A DNA stretch of 64,000 nucleotides from Paenibacillus dokdonensis. GTDB lineage: Bacteria; Bacillota; Bacilli; Paenibacillales; Paenibacillaceae. Shown here piece after piece: positions 1 to 8,481 of the stretch (positions are counted from its first letter, which is position 1; each line of letters starts with the position of its first letter). Both the position numbers and the translations under genes were made by a program. Location of the stretch: positions 3,527,674 through 3,591,673 of the forward strand of contig NZ_STGQ01000001.1 in NCBI RefSeq assembly GCF_004916975.1, in the 5' to 3' direction. The notes beneath the pieces are model-generated. The model saw only the letters and a program-made list of their open reading frames with translations, made no database searches and had not been told where the DNA came from.

Positions 1-651
1 CCTTCAAACGTCAGAATGACTCTGAATGGCAGTAAGGCGAGCATTACCTTCAGTCCGTCTGGTCAGGCTGATGTTGTCGGCTACAGGTTGTACCGCTCCC
101 AGAACGGCGGTTCCTTCCAAAATACAGGAAGTGTCGTGCTTACAGGCAATGCGTACAACTTTAGTAATGCTGCTGATTCAGGTTCAAGCTTCTATGTCAC
201 TGCTGTGGATGTCGCAGGCAAAGAGTCTGCACCAAGTGCGACCGTCAACAGTCAGGGCAGCGGAAATATCGATCTACCTGGAGATATTGGAGATCCTTCC
301 AATCCAGGTGATCTCGATCCAGGTACAGATATTCCGGGTATTCCGGATGGGGGTGACCCAGGGCAAGGACCTGTAGCCGTTCCCTCCTCTCCAACAGCGC
401 TGCAAATAGCACCGCTAGATAACGGAATTCTGTTCCAGTGGAATCCTGCACGTCCTGAGGACATGGTTACGGCATATAACGTTTCATACAGTGAAAAACC
501 TGGGGGTCCATATAACATAATTGGCTCCAGTCATGAAGCGGGCTTCCAGTTTGTCACAACAGCCCCAATGAAGGGTTACTTCCGGGTTACAGCCGTTAAC
601 GCGTTAGGTGAATCGCAGCCTTCTGCTGCTTCCTTCTACGAGAAAAAGTAA
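1..651 (+). CDS. Fibronectin type III domain protein, C-terminal fragment
   Basis: The frame is open to the left edge, so the start lies outside the window and 216 residues are visible. Two FN3-like beta-sandwich units can be read: about residues 5-80, with the typical YRLYRS and FYVTAVD strands, and about residues 125-212, with FRVTAVNALGES. They are joined by a Gly/Asp/Pro-rich linker of about 40 residues (GDIGDPSNPGDLDPG). The protein ends directly after the second unit, with no LPXTG or membrane anchor. Such arrays are usual in secreted Paenibacillus enzymes and surface proteins, so this is probably the tail of a large exported protein. The catalytic or binding part is not visible, and its function cannot be stated. 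Confidence 0.75.
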   Translation, partial: PSNVRMTLNGSKASITFSPSGQADVVGYRLYRSQNGGSFQNTGSVVLTGNAYNFSNAADSGSSFYVTAVDVAGKESAPSATVNSQGSGNIDLPGDIGDPSNPGDLDPGTDIPGIPDGGDPGQGPVAVPSSPTALQIAPLDNGILFQWNPARPEDMVTAYNVSYSEKPGGPYNIIGSSHEAGFQFVTTAPMKGYFRVTAVNALGESQPSAASFYEKK

Positions 652-671
652 TTTGCATATCTGATTTCGAT

Positions 672-713
672 GGAGAGATCCTGCACAACATTGCAGGGTC
701 TCTCCCTTTTTAT
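672..713 (+). terminator. Rho-independent terminator after the FN3 protein
   Basis: A GGAGAGA(T)CCTGCA arm pairs with TGCAGGGTCTCTCC and is followed by a T-rich run. It lies 20 bp past the stop codon. Confidence 0.8.
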
Positions 714-772
714 GCATGTACTTCTTTCGGAATCTCAGTATCAGACGCTCAACTTAGACGCTTGTTTAGATA

Positions 773-818
773 AAAAAAAGGAAGCCCCGGAACAAATCAT
801 CCGGTGCTTCCTTTTATC
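773..818 (-). terminator. Terminator of acsA
   Basis: GGAAGC...CCGG pairs with CCGG..GCTTCC. On the minus strand it is followed by eight T residues. It sits just downstream of the acsA stop codon. Confidence 0.8.
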
Positions 819-841
819 AATACATATTTATAAATTCCATA

Positions 842-2566
842 TTAATCTTCAATCGTAGAAAGATCACCCGTAGGCAGTTTGAGCTCCCATGCTTTGAGTA
901 CCCGGCGCATAATCTTACCGGATCTCGTCTTCGGCAGCTTATCGCGGAATTCGATTTCGCGTGGCGCCGCGTGAGCGGAGAGTCCTTCTTTCACAAATTT
1001 ATAAATTTCATTCTTCAGCTCTTCGGATTCCTCGTAACCTTCACGGAGCGAGATAAATGCTTTAATGATCTCACCTCGGGTAGCATCCGGTTTGCCAATG
1101 ACGCCAGCCTCAGCCACCGCAGGATGCTCAACCAGCTTACTCTCAACTTCAAAAGGTCCAATTCGTTCGCCGGAAGAGTTAATAACATCGTCGACACGGC
1201 CTTGGAACCAGAAATACCCCTCTTCGTCCATGTAAGCCGAGTCTCCGGAAATATACCAGCCTGGAATCCGGAAATACTCCTGATATTTGGTAGGATTGTT
1301 CCAAATTTGATTCATCATGGAAGGCCACGGTGTTTTAATGGCAAGATTGCCCATCGTGTAAGGCGGAACTTCGTTGCCTTTATCATCAAGAATCGCAGCC
1401 TGTACACCCGGGATCGGACGGCCCATGGATCCAGGTTTAATATCCATTGAAGGATAATTACAGATTAGATGTCCGCCGGTTTCCGTCATCCACCACGTGT
1501 CATGAATGCGCTGACCATATACCTTTTGACCCCAACGTACCACTTCTGGGTTCAGAGGCTCACCTACGGAGAGGACATGGCGCAAGCTGCTCAGATTAAA
1601 CTGAGAAATGACATCCGATCCCGCTCCCATCAGCATCCGGAATGCTGTCGGAGCACTGTACCATACTGAAACATTGTATTTATCAATGGTTCCGTACCAG
1701 TCCTGCGGACTAAATCGGCCACCGCGGATCACATTCGTTACACCGTTTAGCCAAGGAGCGAAGATTCCGTAAGAAGTACCTGTTACCCATCCTGGGTCGG
1801 CTGTACACCAGTAAATATCATCTTCACGTAAATCAAGTACCATTTTACCTGTATAATAATGCTGAACCATCGCATTCTGGACATGGAATACGCCTTTCGG
1901 TTTACCCGTCGATCCAGATGTATAATGTATAATCAATCCGTCATTGCGATCAAGCCATTCGATTTGAAGATCCGAAGAAGCTTCCTTCATTTCCTTCGCG
2001 TAGTCAGCAATTTGCTCATCTTCGTCCACGTTGTCGCCTATGACAATAATATGTTTCAAATCAGGCAGCTCGTCACGCTTGACACGTCCCAAAAGCTGGC
2101 TTGTCGTTACGAGAGCAACGGCACCACTGTCTTCCAGACGGTCCTTGACGGCTGTTTCCATAAACGCTTCAAAAAGCGGTCCTACAATAGCTCCCACTTT
2201 CAAAATGCCCATGAGAGAGAAATAGAGTTCCGGACTGCGTGGCATAAAGATAAATACCCGGTCCCCTTTGCCGATTCCATGTTTACGAAGAACGTTGCCG
2301 AATTTATCCGACTGTTCCTTCAGATCAGCGAAGGTGTAGCTTTCATCACGCGAAGCATCACTGTAGAGCAAAGCATTTCTATCTCCTCGGCCTTCCTCAA
2401 CATGACGATCAATAGCCTCATATGCCATATTGACTTTGCCTGTTGTGTACCAGCTAAAATGCTTTTCTACCTCTTCCCATTGAAACTGTGAACGCGCTTC
2501 CTCGTAATCACCCAAATTGGACGCTTTGACAACGCTTTTTAAAATTTCATTTTGATTTTGATCCAT
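842..2566 (-). CDS. acsA: Acetyl-CoA synthetase
   Basis: It activates acetate to acetyl-CoA through acetyl-AMP in the cytoplasm. The 574-residue frame carries the adenylate-forming signatures in order: YTSGSTGKPKG (P-loop-like A3), TWWMTETGGH (A5), GDSAYMDEEGYFWFQGRVDD (A7/A8) and the C-terminal PKTRSGKIMRR, whose lysine is the catalytic and acetylation-controlled residue of the family. The ATG at 2566 is preferred over a TTG 27 bp upstream because a GGGAGGA site lies 7 nt before it. It is transcribed divergently from acuA, which in Bacillus inactivates AcsA by acetylating that lysine. The pairing therefore suggests post-translational control here too. A cre-like site overlaps the upstream region. 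Confidence 0.95.
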   Translation of the reverse strand: MDQNQNEILKSVVKASNLGDYEEARSQFQWEEVEKHFSWYTTGKVNMAYEAIDRHVEEGRGDRNALLYSDASRDESYTFADLKEQSDKFGNVLRKHGIGKGDRVFIFMPRSPELYFSLMGILKVGAIVGPLFEAFMETAVKDRLEDSGAVALVTTSQLLGRVKRDELPDLKHIIVIGDNVDEDEQIADYAKEMKEASSDLQIEWLDRNDGLIIHYTSGSTGKPKGVFHVQNAMVQHYYTGKMVLDLREDDIYWCTADPGWVTGTSYGIFAPWLNGVTNVIRGGRFSPQDWYGTIDKYNVSVWYSAPTAFRMLMGAGSDVISQFNLSSLRHVLSVGEPLNPEVVRWGQKVYGQRIHDTWWMTETGGHLICNYPSMDIKPGSMGRPIPGVQAAILDDKGNEVPPYTMGNLAIKTPWPSMMNQIWNNPTKYQEYFRIPGWYISGDSAYMDEEGYFWFQGRVDDVINSSGERIGPFEVESKLVEHPAVAEAGVIGKPDATRGEIIKAFISLREGYEESEELKNEIYKFVKEGLSAHAAPREIEFRDKLPKTRSGKIMRRVLKAWELKLPTGDLSTIED

Positions 2567-2599
2567 ACTTTCATCCTCCCTCTGTTCTCCCAATTGATA

Positions 2600-2613
2600 G
2601 GGCAGCGCTTACA
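2600..2613 (-). promoter_or_regulatory. cre-like CcpA site upstream of acsA
   Basis: Read on the minus strand, TGTAAGCGCTGCCC matches 12 of 14 positions of the Bacillus cre consensus TGWAANCGNTNWCA. It lies 34-47 bp before the acsA start codon. CcpA repression of acsA is established in B. subtilis, and ccpA itself lies 2 kb away. The rest of the 387-bp acsA/acuA divergent region (2567-2953) is A+T-rich, and no other element was recognised in it. Confidence 0.5.
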
Positions 2614-2953
2614 ATCTTGTATGAGTTCATGCCATAATGACAACATACACACGTAATCAGTCTTCAAAACAAAAGTTTTTGATGATTGCTATATAAATTG
2701 AACAAAAGTTTAATCCTTCATTTTTGATTCATGTTGCTGATAAAAAAGATGGTTATCCTTCTTTAGTTTCAATTTATCTAGGTAAGCGTAAATCATATGT
2801 TACAGCAGGTCTGGCAGATGGTTAAAAAGATCAAAAGATGTGGCTATTTTATGTCAGAAATCATTATAGCATAGGATGAAAGTTCCTGCCATCGCTTTTC
2901 ATTTATTTGTTTTTTTGCTATAAGTAGGATTAGAAGCAGAAAGGAGCGTCCAG

Positions 2954-3586
2954 ATGGAACACCTTAAACTGTACCATGTACAAACCATACCTCTTGAAGA
3001 GCGCTGCCTGGTCATTGAAGGGCCGGTGCCGCCCGGAAGATTAGCAGAGCTGACCATGCACCCCGACCTTGATGCTTTCCGCCGCCCGGCAGAGCAGCAT
3101 AAAGCGCTCGTTGAGATTGCGGGTCTGGAAGAAGGTCGAATCATATTAACCCGGGAAGAAAATATGATTGTTGGATACGTGACCTTCCATTATCCGGACG
3201 AGCAGGAACGCTGGTCCCAGGGCAATATGGAGGATCTGATTGAGCTCGGAGCAATCGAGGTCGCCAATGATTACCGCTCGCTTGGCCTAGGGCAGAAAAT
3301 GATTAAAACCACCTTCGAGGATGGCCAGATGGAACAATATATCGTGTTCACGACGGAATATTACTGGCACTGGGATTTAAAGACCAGCGGTCTTAGTGTG
3401 TGGGATTACCGTAAAATGATGGAACGGCTCATGAAAGTTGTCGATATGGTCTGGTACGCAACAGATGATCCGGAAATATGCTCACATCCGGCAAACTGCC
3501 TAATGGTCAGAATAGGCCGGGACGTCCCGATCTCCTCTAAGGAGCAGTTTGACCAAATTCGTTTTCAGCAGCGTTTTATGTATTAA
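2954..3586 (+). CDS. acuA: Protein acetyltransferase AcuA (GNAT family)
   Basis: A 210-residue cytoplasmic GNAT enzyme that in B. subtilis acetylates the active-site lysine of AcsA and so switches it off. The core acetyl-CoA-binding signature is visible as NDYRSLGLGQKMI (about residues 110-122), preceded by the beta strands GAIEVA and YVTFHYP. The length equals that of Bacillus AcuA. A ribosome site, AAAGGAGCG, sits 8 nt before the ATG. The gene is divergent from its presumed substrate gene acsA. acuB and acuC, which follow acuA in Bacillus, are absent here: the next gene is mtnN on the other strand. Confidence 0.9.
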   Translation: MEHLKLYHVQTIPLEERCLVIEGPVPPGRLAELTMHPDLDAFRRPAEQHKALVEIAGLEEGRIILTREENMIVGYVTFHYPDEQERWSQGNMEDLIELGAIEVANDYRSLGLGQKMIKTTFEDGQMEQYIVFTTEYYWHWDLKTSGLSVWDYRKMMERLMKVVDMVWYATDDPEICSHPANCLMVRIGRDVPISSKEQFDQIRFQQRFMY

Positions 3587-3610
3587 TTCCTACTAGATCA
3601 TCACTATATA

Positions 3611-3649
3611 AAAAACAACTCCGGAAATGATTCTTCCGGAGTTGTTTCG
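3611..3649. terminator. Bidirectional terminator between acuA and mtnN
   Basis: AACAACTCCGGAA pairs perfectly with TTCCGGAGTTGTT. There are A and T tracts on the two sides, so it can serve both convergent genes. Confidence 0.85.
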
Positions 3650-3676
3650 TTACGGATAGATAGCACAGCTATCAAC

Positions 3677-4375
3677 TTAAATATGAGAAAGCATATAATC
3701 TAAAATGGCATGGGAGCGGCGTGAGGAAGCAACGGTAAATTCTGCGAAGTTCGCGTGCGCCGAGCCGTCAGCTTTATCCGACATAGAACGGATGATGACA
3801 AAAGGCACTCTATTCATATAGCATACCTGAGCGACAGATGCCCCTTCCATTTCCACACATGCACCCTGCAGATGCTCATAGAACCAGTTAACCTGCTCTA
3901 TACTGGCGATGAACTGGTCACCTGACAGTACACGGCCGACTCTGCAGTTCACCTCACCAAGTTCACCACAAGCCTTCTCAGCCAGAGCGACGAGCGCTGG
4001 ATCAGCCTGAAATACGGATACCTCCTGATAAGGAATAACCCCACGCTCAAATCCAAGCGCAGTCACGTCCATATCATGCTGCAGGCATTCGGAGGAAATA
4101 ACGATGTCTCCGATATTCAGCTGCGGGTGAACCGCGCCTGCCACGCCTGTGAACAGCACTTTGGATACTCCAAGGGAATCAATCAGAATCTGCGTGGTTA
4201 CCGCTGCATTTACTTTGCCTACACCGGATTTGCATACGACAATATCCTGATGCTGATATGTACCTTTGTAATAACGGATTCCCGCTTTATCGACAGTCTC
4301 TGCGTTTTGCATTCCGGCCAGAAGAAGTTCCACTTCTTCGTCCATTGCCCCGATAATCCCGATTGTTTCCGGCAT
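3677..4375 (-). CDS. mtnN: 5'-methylthioadenosine/S-adenosylhomocysteine nucleosidase
   Basis: It splits MTA and SAH to adenine plus methylthioribose or S-ribosylhomocysteine. It thereby serves methionine salvage and the activated-methyl cycle. The 232-residue PNP-fold protein starts IGIIGAMDEEVELL, whose glutamate is the usual acid/base. It also has GVGKVNAA, FTGVAGAV, VEMEGASVAQ (ribose-binding Glu) and SDKADGSA (catalytic Asp). The length is normal for the family (about 230). It stands alone between acuA and ccpA and ends at the shared terminator. Confidence 0.95.
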   Translation of the reverse strand: MPETIGIIGAMDEEVELLLAGMQNAETVDKAGIRYYKGTYQHQDIVVCKSGVGKVNAAVTTQILIDSLGVSKVLFTGVAGAVHPQLNIGDIVISSECLQHDMDVTALGFERGVIPYQEVSVFQADPALVALAEKACGELGEVNCRVGRVLSGDQFIASIEQVNWFYEHLQGACVEMEGASVAQVCYMNRVPFVIIRSMSDKADGSAHANFAEFTVASSRRSHAILDYMLSHI

Positions 4376-4412
4376 GTTTTCACTTCTCCTTTATTTTGAT
4401 CCTTTTCAGACT

Positions 4413-4442
4413 TAAAAAAAGCTCCCGTAAGGAGCTTTTTTC
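4413..4442 (-). terminator. Terminator of ccpA
   Basis: AAAAAAGCTCC-CGTA-AGGAGCTTTTTT is a perfect hairpin just past the ccpA stop codon. Confidence 0.85.
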
Positions 4443-4483
4443 AGTCGTAACCTTTTCATCTCGTGTTCAAGAGACTTTGTTTC

Positions 4484-5494
4484 TTATTCGTTCACATGGC
4501 TTACAGATAAGCGCAAAATCGTTTCATGCGGCAAAATAACCCGGGGGTTGTCCACATTTTCCTTCTTCATCAGCTTGGTCAACAAACGCATTGCAACTGC
4601 ACCAAGATCGTACATCGGCTGTGCAACTGTAGTAAGCAAAGGACGGACCATGGAAGCCATACGTGTATTATCGACACTGATGACAGAGAAGTCGTCAGGC
4701 ACTTTCAGGCCTTCGTCCTGAATGCTGTGAATAGCACCGATGCCCATTTCATCCGTCGCTGCGAAGACAGCCGTTGGCTTCTTCTTCAGACCGAGGAAAT
4801 ATTTCATCGCTTCTACGCCGGATTCATAGCGGTAGTTGCCAATACGGACCAAGTCCTCTTGGTATTCAATACCTGCATTCTCCAGTGCTTTCTTGTAGCC
4901 CTGAAAACGCGAATAGCCATTCGCAGGATCCTGAAGAGTGCCGCTGATCATCGCAATTTCACGGTGGCCATGGCGAATCAAAGTATTAACCGCATCGTAA
5001 GCCGCGGCTTCATGATCGATATCGACGGACGGATAATTCCCGTTCTCATCCCGCGTCGCGCAGAGCACGATTGGCACTGCAGAGGTTTGGAAAGCCTGAA
5101 TATGTTCCTCTGTTACCGTACCGCCCATAAAGAGCAGTCCGTCCACCTGCTTCTCGAGCAATGTGTTGATGACACGGATTTCCTTTTCCTTCTTCTTATC
5201 AGCGTTACACAAAATAATATTATAGTGGTACATGTTGGCAATATCTTCAATACCCCGGGCAATTTCAGCGAAAATAGAGTTCGAGATATCGGGAATCACG
5301 ACCCCGACTGTTGTCGTCTTTTTGCTGGCAAGACCTCTTGCCACCGCATTCGGACGATATCCCAAACGTTCAATTGCTTCATATACTTTTTTCCGGGTCT
5401 GAGGCTTCACGTTGGGGTTGTTGTTTACAACCCGCGATACCGTCGCCATCGATACGCCTGCTTCACGCGCCACATCGTAAATGGTTACCGTCAA
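4484..5494 (-). CDS. ccpA: Catabolite control protein A (LacI family)
   Basis: Global carbon-catabolite regulator that binds cre sites together with HPr-Ser46-P. The N-terminal LacI HTH reads [20 protein letters not shown], followed by the hinge [13 protein letters not shown]. The periplasmic-binding-protein-like core runs from [13 protein letters not shown] to the end, and includes the [10 protein letters not shown] and [13 protein letters not shown] segments typical of CcpA. A TTG at 5494 is chosen as start: it gives the canonical [10 protein letters not shown]-terminus and 336 residues, and GGAG lies 9 nt upstream. Longer reading frames to 5557 have no good ribosome site. Its neighbours acsA/acuA and ytxJ match the Bacillus ccpA region. 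Confidence 0.93.
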   Translation of the reverse strand: MTVTIYDVAREAGVSMATVSRVVNNNPNVKPQTRKKVYEAIERLGYRPNAVARGLASKKTTTVGVVIPDISNSIFAEIARGIEDIANMYHYNIILCNADKKKEKEIRVINTLLEKQVDGLLFMGGTVTEEHIQAFQTSAVPIVLCATRDENGNYPSVDIDHEAAAYDAVNTLIRHGHREIAMISGTLQDPANGYSRFQGYKKALENAGIEYQEDLVRIGNYRYESGVEAMKYFLGLKKKPTAVFAATDEMGIGAIHSIQDEGLKVPDDFSVISVDNTRMASMVRPLLTTVAQPMYDLGAVAMRLLTKLMKKENVDNPRVILPHETILRLSVSHVNE

Positions 5495-5587
5495 ATTCCT
5501 TCTCTCCATTGCCAATAAATTTTCATTCGTCAACCCATTAAAATAATGATACGACAAATTGTCGCATTCTGCAATGATAACGCTTTA

Positions 5588-5932
5588 CTAGCTTTCTAAA
5601 TGCTGCTTCAAAGCTTCCACAGTAATGTGGGAATGGGATGTATGCCAGACAGGCGCCTGATTTTTGACCAGAATCACCTGAGGGGATTCATGCTGAACAC
5701 CGAGAACATCCGCCGCTTCAAGCGAAACCGGACGATCCTCCACGACATGGATTAAAGCGTATTCTACCGCTTCGTTTGGCTCTTTTTGTAAGTATGACAT
5801 TACCTGCTTATGGGCCCCGGCACTGATCGGACAGCGCGTGCTGTGTTTAAAAAGAAGCAGAGGCTTATCTTTTGAGGCTTCCAATGCAGTCTGCAGCTGG
5901 TCGCTAGTAGTCAGTTTGGTCATCGTCGCCAT
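5588..5932 (-). CDS. ytxJ: Bacilliredoxin BrxC/YtxJ
   Basis: A 114-residue thioredoxin-fold protein with a single reactive cysteine in the motif TRCPIS (about residues 32-37). This is the hallmark of the monothiol bacilliredoxin YtxJ, which removes bacillithiol from oxidised protein cysteines. The cis-proline loop SPQVILVKN is also present. The gene is next to ccpA as in B. subtilis. The first ATG is kept because AAGGGGATG lies upstream of it. No terminator is obvious before ccpA, so the two may be co-transcribed. Confidence 0.88.
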   Translation of the reverse strand: MATMTKLTTSDQLQTALEASKDKPLLLFKHSTRCPISAGAHKQVMSYLQKEPNEAVEYALIHVVEDRPVSLEAADVLGVQHESPQVILVKNQAPVWHTSHSHITVEALKQHLES

Positions 5933-6039
5933 TTGATATACATCCCCTTTTTTCGATTAAAATCCTTACTCTATCGTATCAAAAAGCTCGTGAAAAATCC
6001 AACTTACTATGAAAATAATTCTGAAAACCCGTTTATGTT

Positions 6040-6483
6040 TCAAACATCTGCATGAAATACATTCATTTCCGGCAAAATTACAGACAACTGCGAGAGCCTG
6101 AGGCGTATTTCCTCAAACCATACCTCATCCTGCATGCTTTCTGCCATTCTGTATAAATCCAGAAGCAGGTTGATGCGTTCCTGTATCTCATAATCCAATC
6201 TGCGCTTTATATTATCTTCGGAATATTCCCCGTCATCCAGTACTTCATATACCAAATTGGCCAATTCATGATAGTCGGTCAGCGAAAAGCTTGTTTTCGA
6301 AGGATCCGGACCAAGCAGATCCACGCATTTCTTCAGGTCGGGTCTCATGGAAGGAATAAGTTCATAAGTTAAACAGTGGTCGCAAACAAGCACCGGTACA
6401 TGACGGATCATGACACTCCGTGTATACATCACCGTGCGAAGCTCGAGCTTCAAATTTTGCTCGCAGTTACATTTCATGGACAT
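6040..6483 (-). CDS. Small protein with N-terminal YgiT-type zinc finger
   Basis: A 147-residue protein. The first 40 residues hold a CNC...CDHC cysteine pair arrangement like YgiT/MqsA-type zinc fingers. The rest is a charged, largely helical region (residues 60-140: VYEVLDDGEYSED and similar). No helix-turn-helix of the MqsA type can be seen, so a role as an antitoxin is not supported. There is a good site, GAGGTGG, 5 nt before the ATG. It stands alone. Function unknown. Confidence 0.6.
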   Translation of the reverse strand: MSMKCNCEQNLKLELRTVMYTRSVMIRHVPVLVCDHCLTYELIPSMRPDLKKCVDLLGPDPSKTSFSLTDYHELANLVYEVLDDGEYSEDNIKRRLDYEIQERINLLLDLYRMAESMQDEVWFEEIRLRLSQLSVILPEMNVFHADV

Positions 6484-6645
6484 GTTTCCACCTCAACGAT
6501 TTCTATCTATCTACTCAGATGAGCGTAATATTTCAGTTGCTGTTTGATATTCGCTTCAACCTCCCCCGATTCCTTCCTCGCGAGGCTTGCTGTTTTATTT
6601 ACCAAAAAGACCATCTCCTTCATGCCTTCACGCGCAAAAATAAAA

Positions 6646-6684
6646 ACAAAAAAGCCCACGCATGCAATAGCATGCCGTGGACCT
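6646..6684 (-). terminator. Terminator of the PTS operon
   Basis: GTCCACGGCATGC and GCATGCGTGGGC (minus strand) form a near-perfect stem followed by TTTTTTG. It lies 22 bp past the enzyme I stop codon. Confidence 0.8.
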
Positions 6685-6705
6685 CATTATGCAAAATCGT
6701 TAGTT

Positions 6706-8481
6706 TCATGAAACGTGGCTGTCTTTCCCCTTATCCATCTTCCGCGCTTGGTTCTCCGCCCGGCTGGATTCATTAAAGTCTGTCAGCAGCTTTTCAATTT
6801 CCGTGCTGGTCGGAAGCTTGTAGCATTGCTGTGCGGTGCTGCACGCCTCCAAAGCCGATGTATTCAATATACGGTGCTTCACCCGAAGCAGCGACTGGAT
6901 CGACATGCTCAGATCATGAACACCAAGTTCAAGCCAAAGCGGAATGGATCGTTCGTCTCCTGCCATTTCACCACATACGCTCACGGGAATACCTGCATTA
7001 CGAGCAGCATCTACAATCGTACGGAGCATGCGGAGTATCGCTGGATGATACGGATGGTACATATGGGCAATCTGCTCGTTCATCCGATCTACGGCAAGTA
7101 CATACTGCACCAGATCATTGGTGCCTATGCTGAAGAAATCGCTCTCCTCCGCCAACAGATCAGCAATCATCGCAGCCGCCGGGATCTCAATCATGACTCC
7201 GACTGGAATGTCAGCATCATAAGCGATACCCCGAGCATCCAGATCAGCCATGGCTCTGTGGAGAATCTGATTGGCTTGTCTGACTTCCTCCACCGATGAA
7301 ATCATCGGATACATAATTTTGACTTTGCCGTACGCGCTCGCCCGTAAAATAGCCGTAAGCTGCGTCTGGAATAACTCCTGCCGTTCCAGACTGATCCGGA
7401 TGGCACGATATCCCAGGAAGGGATTATCCTCCTGCGGAAGCGGAAAATAATCCAGCTGTTTATCCCCGCCGATATCCAGAGTCCGAATCACCGTCGAACA
7501 CCGATCCATCTTCTGAACGACCTGCCGGTATACCTCAAACTGTTCCTCTTCCGACGGGAAGGTGCTTCGATCCATATATAGAAACTCCGTACGGAACAGT
7601 CCGACGCCAAGTGCACCATATTTCACAGCCACATCCAGCTCCTTGACCGAGCTAATATTCGCTGACAAGCGCATTTGTGTACCATCTTTTGTGACGGATT
7701 CGACTGCGGAGAGCAGTTCAAGCTGCTCCTTCTTCATCTGCTGCTCGGTACGCACGCATTCAAATTGTTCGACAACTCTTTTATCAGGGTTCACGAACAT
7801 ATGCCCTGATTCACCATCCAGCACGATCAGATCCCCCGTTTGAATCGGTGCCGGCAGCTTGCTTTCAAGTCCTGCAACAAGCGGAATACCTAGAGCCCGT
7901 GCCATAATGGAAGAATGCGATGTTTTCCCTCCCATCATCGTAACCACGCCCAGAACATGAGATGGATTCAAGTGAGCAAGCTGTGAAGGTGTCAGCTCTT
8001 TGACGACAAGTACATAGGGCTGCGTATCCGACGGCAGCGTAATCTCTGGAGCTCCTAGCAGATGCTTAAGCAGTCGGTTGCCGACATCCTTGATGTCCAT
8101 GGCTCGTTCTTTCATATATTCGTCATCCAGAAGGTCAAACATGGTGACAAAGTGATCGATAGCTTCCTTTACTGCGACTTCAGCAGCTTTATATTGCCGC
8201 TCAATGACCCCTTGAATTTCATTCATGAACACGGGATCGTCTAGAATAGCCAGATGAGCATCAAAAATACTGGACTCCTCTTCTCCGACAATATCCCTGA
8301 ATTCATTCTTGATATATTCGATCTCGTTTTTGGAGGTGCGGATTCCTTCATACAGCCGCTCAAACTCACTGGCCAGATCGACTGCGTCTATACCGGTCTC
8401 AGGCAGATCCCATTCCCAGTTTGGCAGAACGAATGCTTTTCCAATTGCGATGCCGGCAGATGCTCCGATGCCTTGTATCAT
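6706..8481 (-). CDS. ptsI: PTS enzyme I (PEP-protein phosphotransferase)
   Basis: It transfers phosphate from PEP to HPr. The 591-residue protein starts IQGIGASAGIAIGKAF and shows the phospho-histidine swivelling domain GGKTSHSSIMAR (about residue 190). The PEP-binding TIM-barrel segments GLFRTEFLYMDR, SIGTNDLVQYVLAVDRMN and VCGEMAGDE (catalytic Cys) follow. Its ATG overlaps the stop of the upstream permease gene by 4 bp (ATGA), so the two are translationally coupled. There is no ptsH (HPr) gene beside it, unlike the usual ptsHI pair. This may therefore be a second enzyme I dedicated to the adjacent EII, or HPr may be encoded elsewhere. Confidence 0.9.
   Translation of the reverse strand: MIQGIGASAGIAIGKAFVLPNWEWDLPETGIDAVDLASEFERLYEGIRTSKNEIEYIKNEFRDIVGEEESSIFDAHLAILDDPVFMNEIQGVIERQYKAAEVAVKEAIDHFVTMFDLLDDEYMKERAMDIKDVGNRLLKHLLGAPEITLPSDTQPYVLVVKELTPSQLAHLNPSHVLGVVTMMGGKTSHSSIMARALGIPLVAGLESKLPAPIQTGDLIVLDGESGHMFVNPDKRVVEQFECVRTEQQMKKEQLELLSAVESVTKDGTQMRLSANISSVKELDVAVKYGALGVGLFRTEFLYMDRSTFPSEEEQFEVYRQVVQKMDRCSTVIRTLDIGGDKQLDYFPLPQEDNPFLGYRAIRISLERQELFQTQLTAILRASAYGKVKIMYPMISSVEEVRQANQILHRAMADLDARGIAYDADIPVGVMIEIPAAAMIADLLAEESDFFSIGTNDLVQYVLAVDRMNEQIAHMYHPYHPAILRMLRTIVDAARNAGIPVSVCGEMAGDERSIPLWLELGVHDLSMSIQSLLRVKHRILNTSALEACSTAQQCYKLPTSTEIEKLLTDFNESSRAENQARKMDKGKDSHVS

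Noticed and set aside
670..858. 62-codon frame after the FN3 gene
   Set aside because: It is built from two terminator hairpins, so it is not a gene.
4526..5518. 330-codon plus-strand frame opposite ccpA
   Set aside because: Antisense shadow of ccpA, with no ribosome site and a Cys/His-rich nonsense composition.
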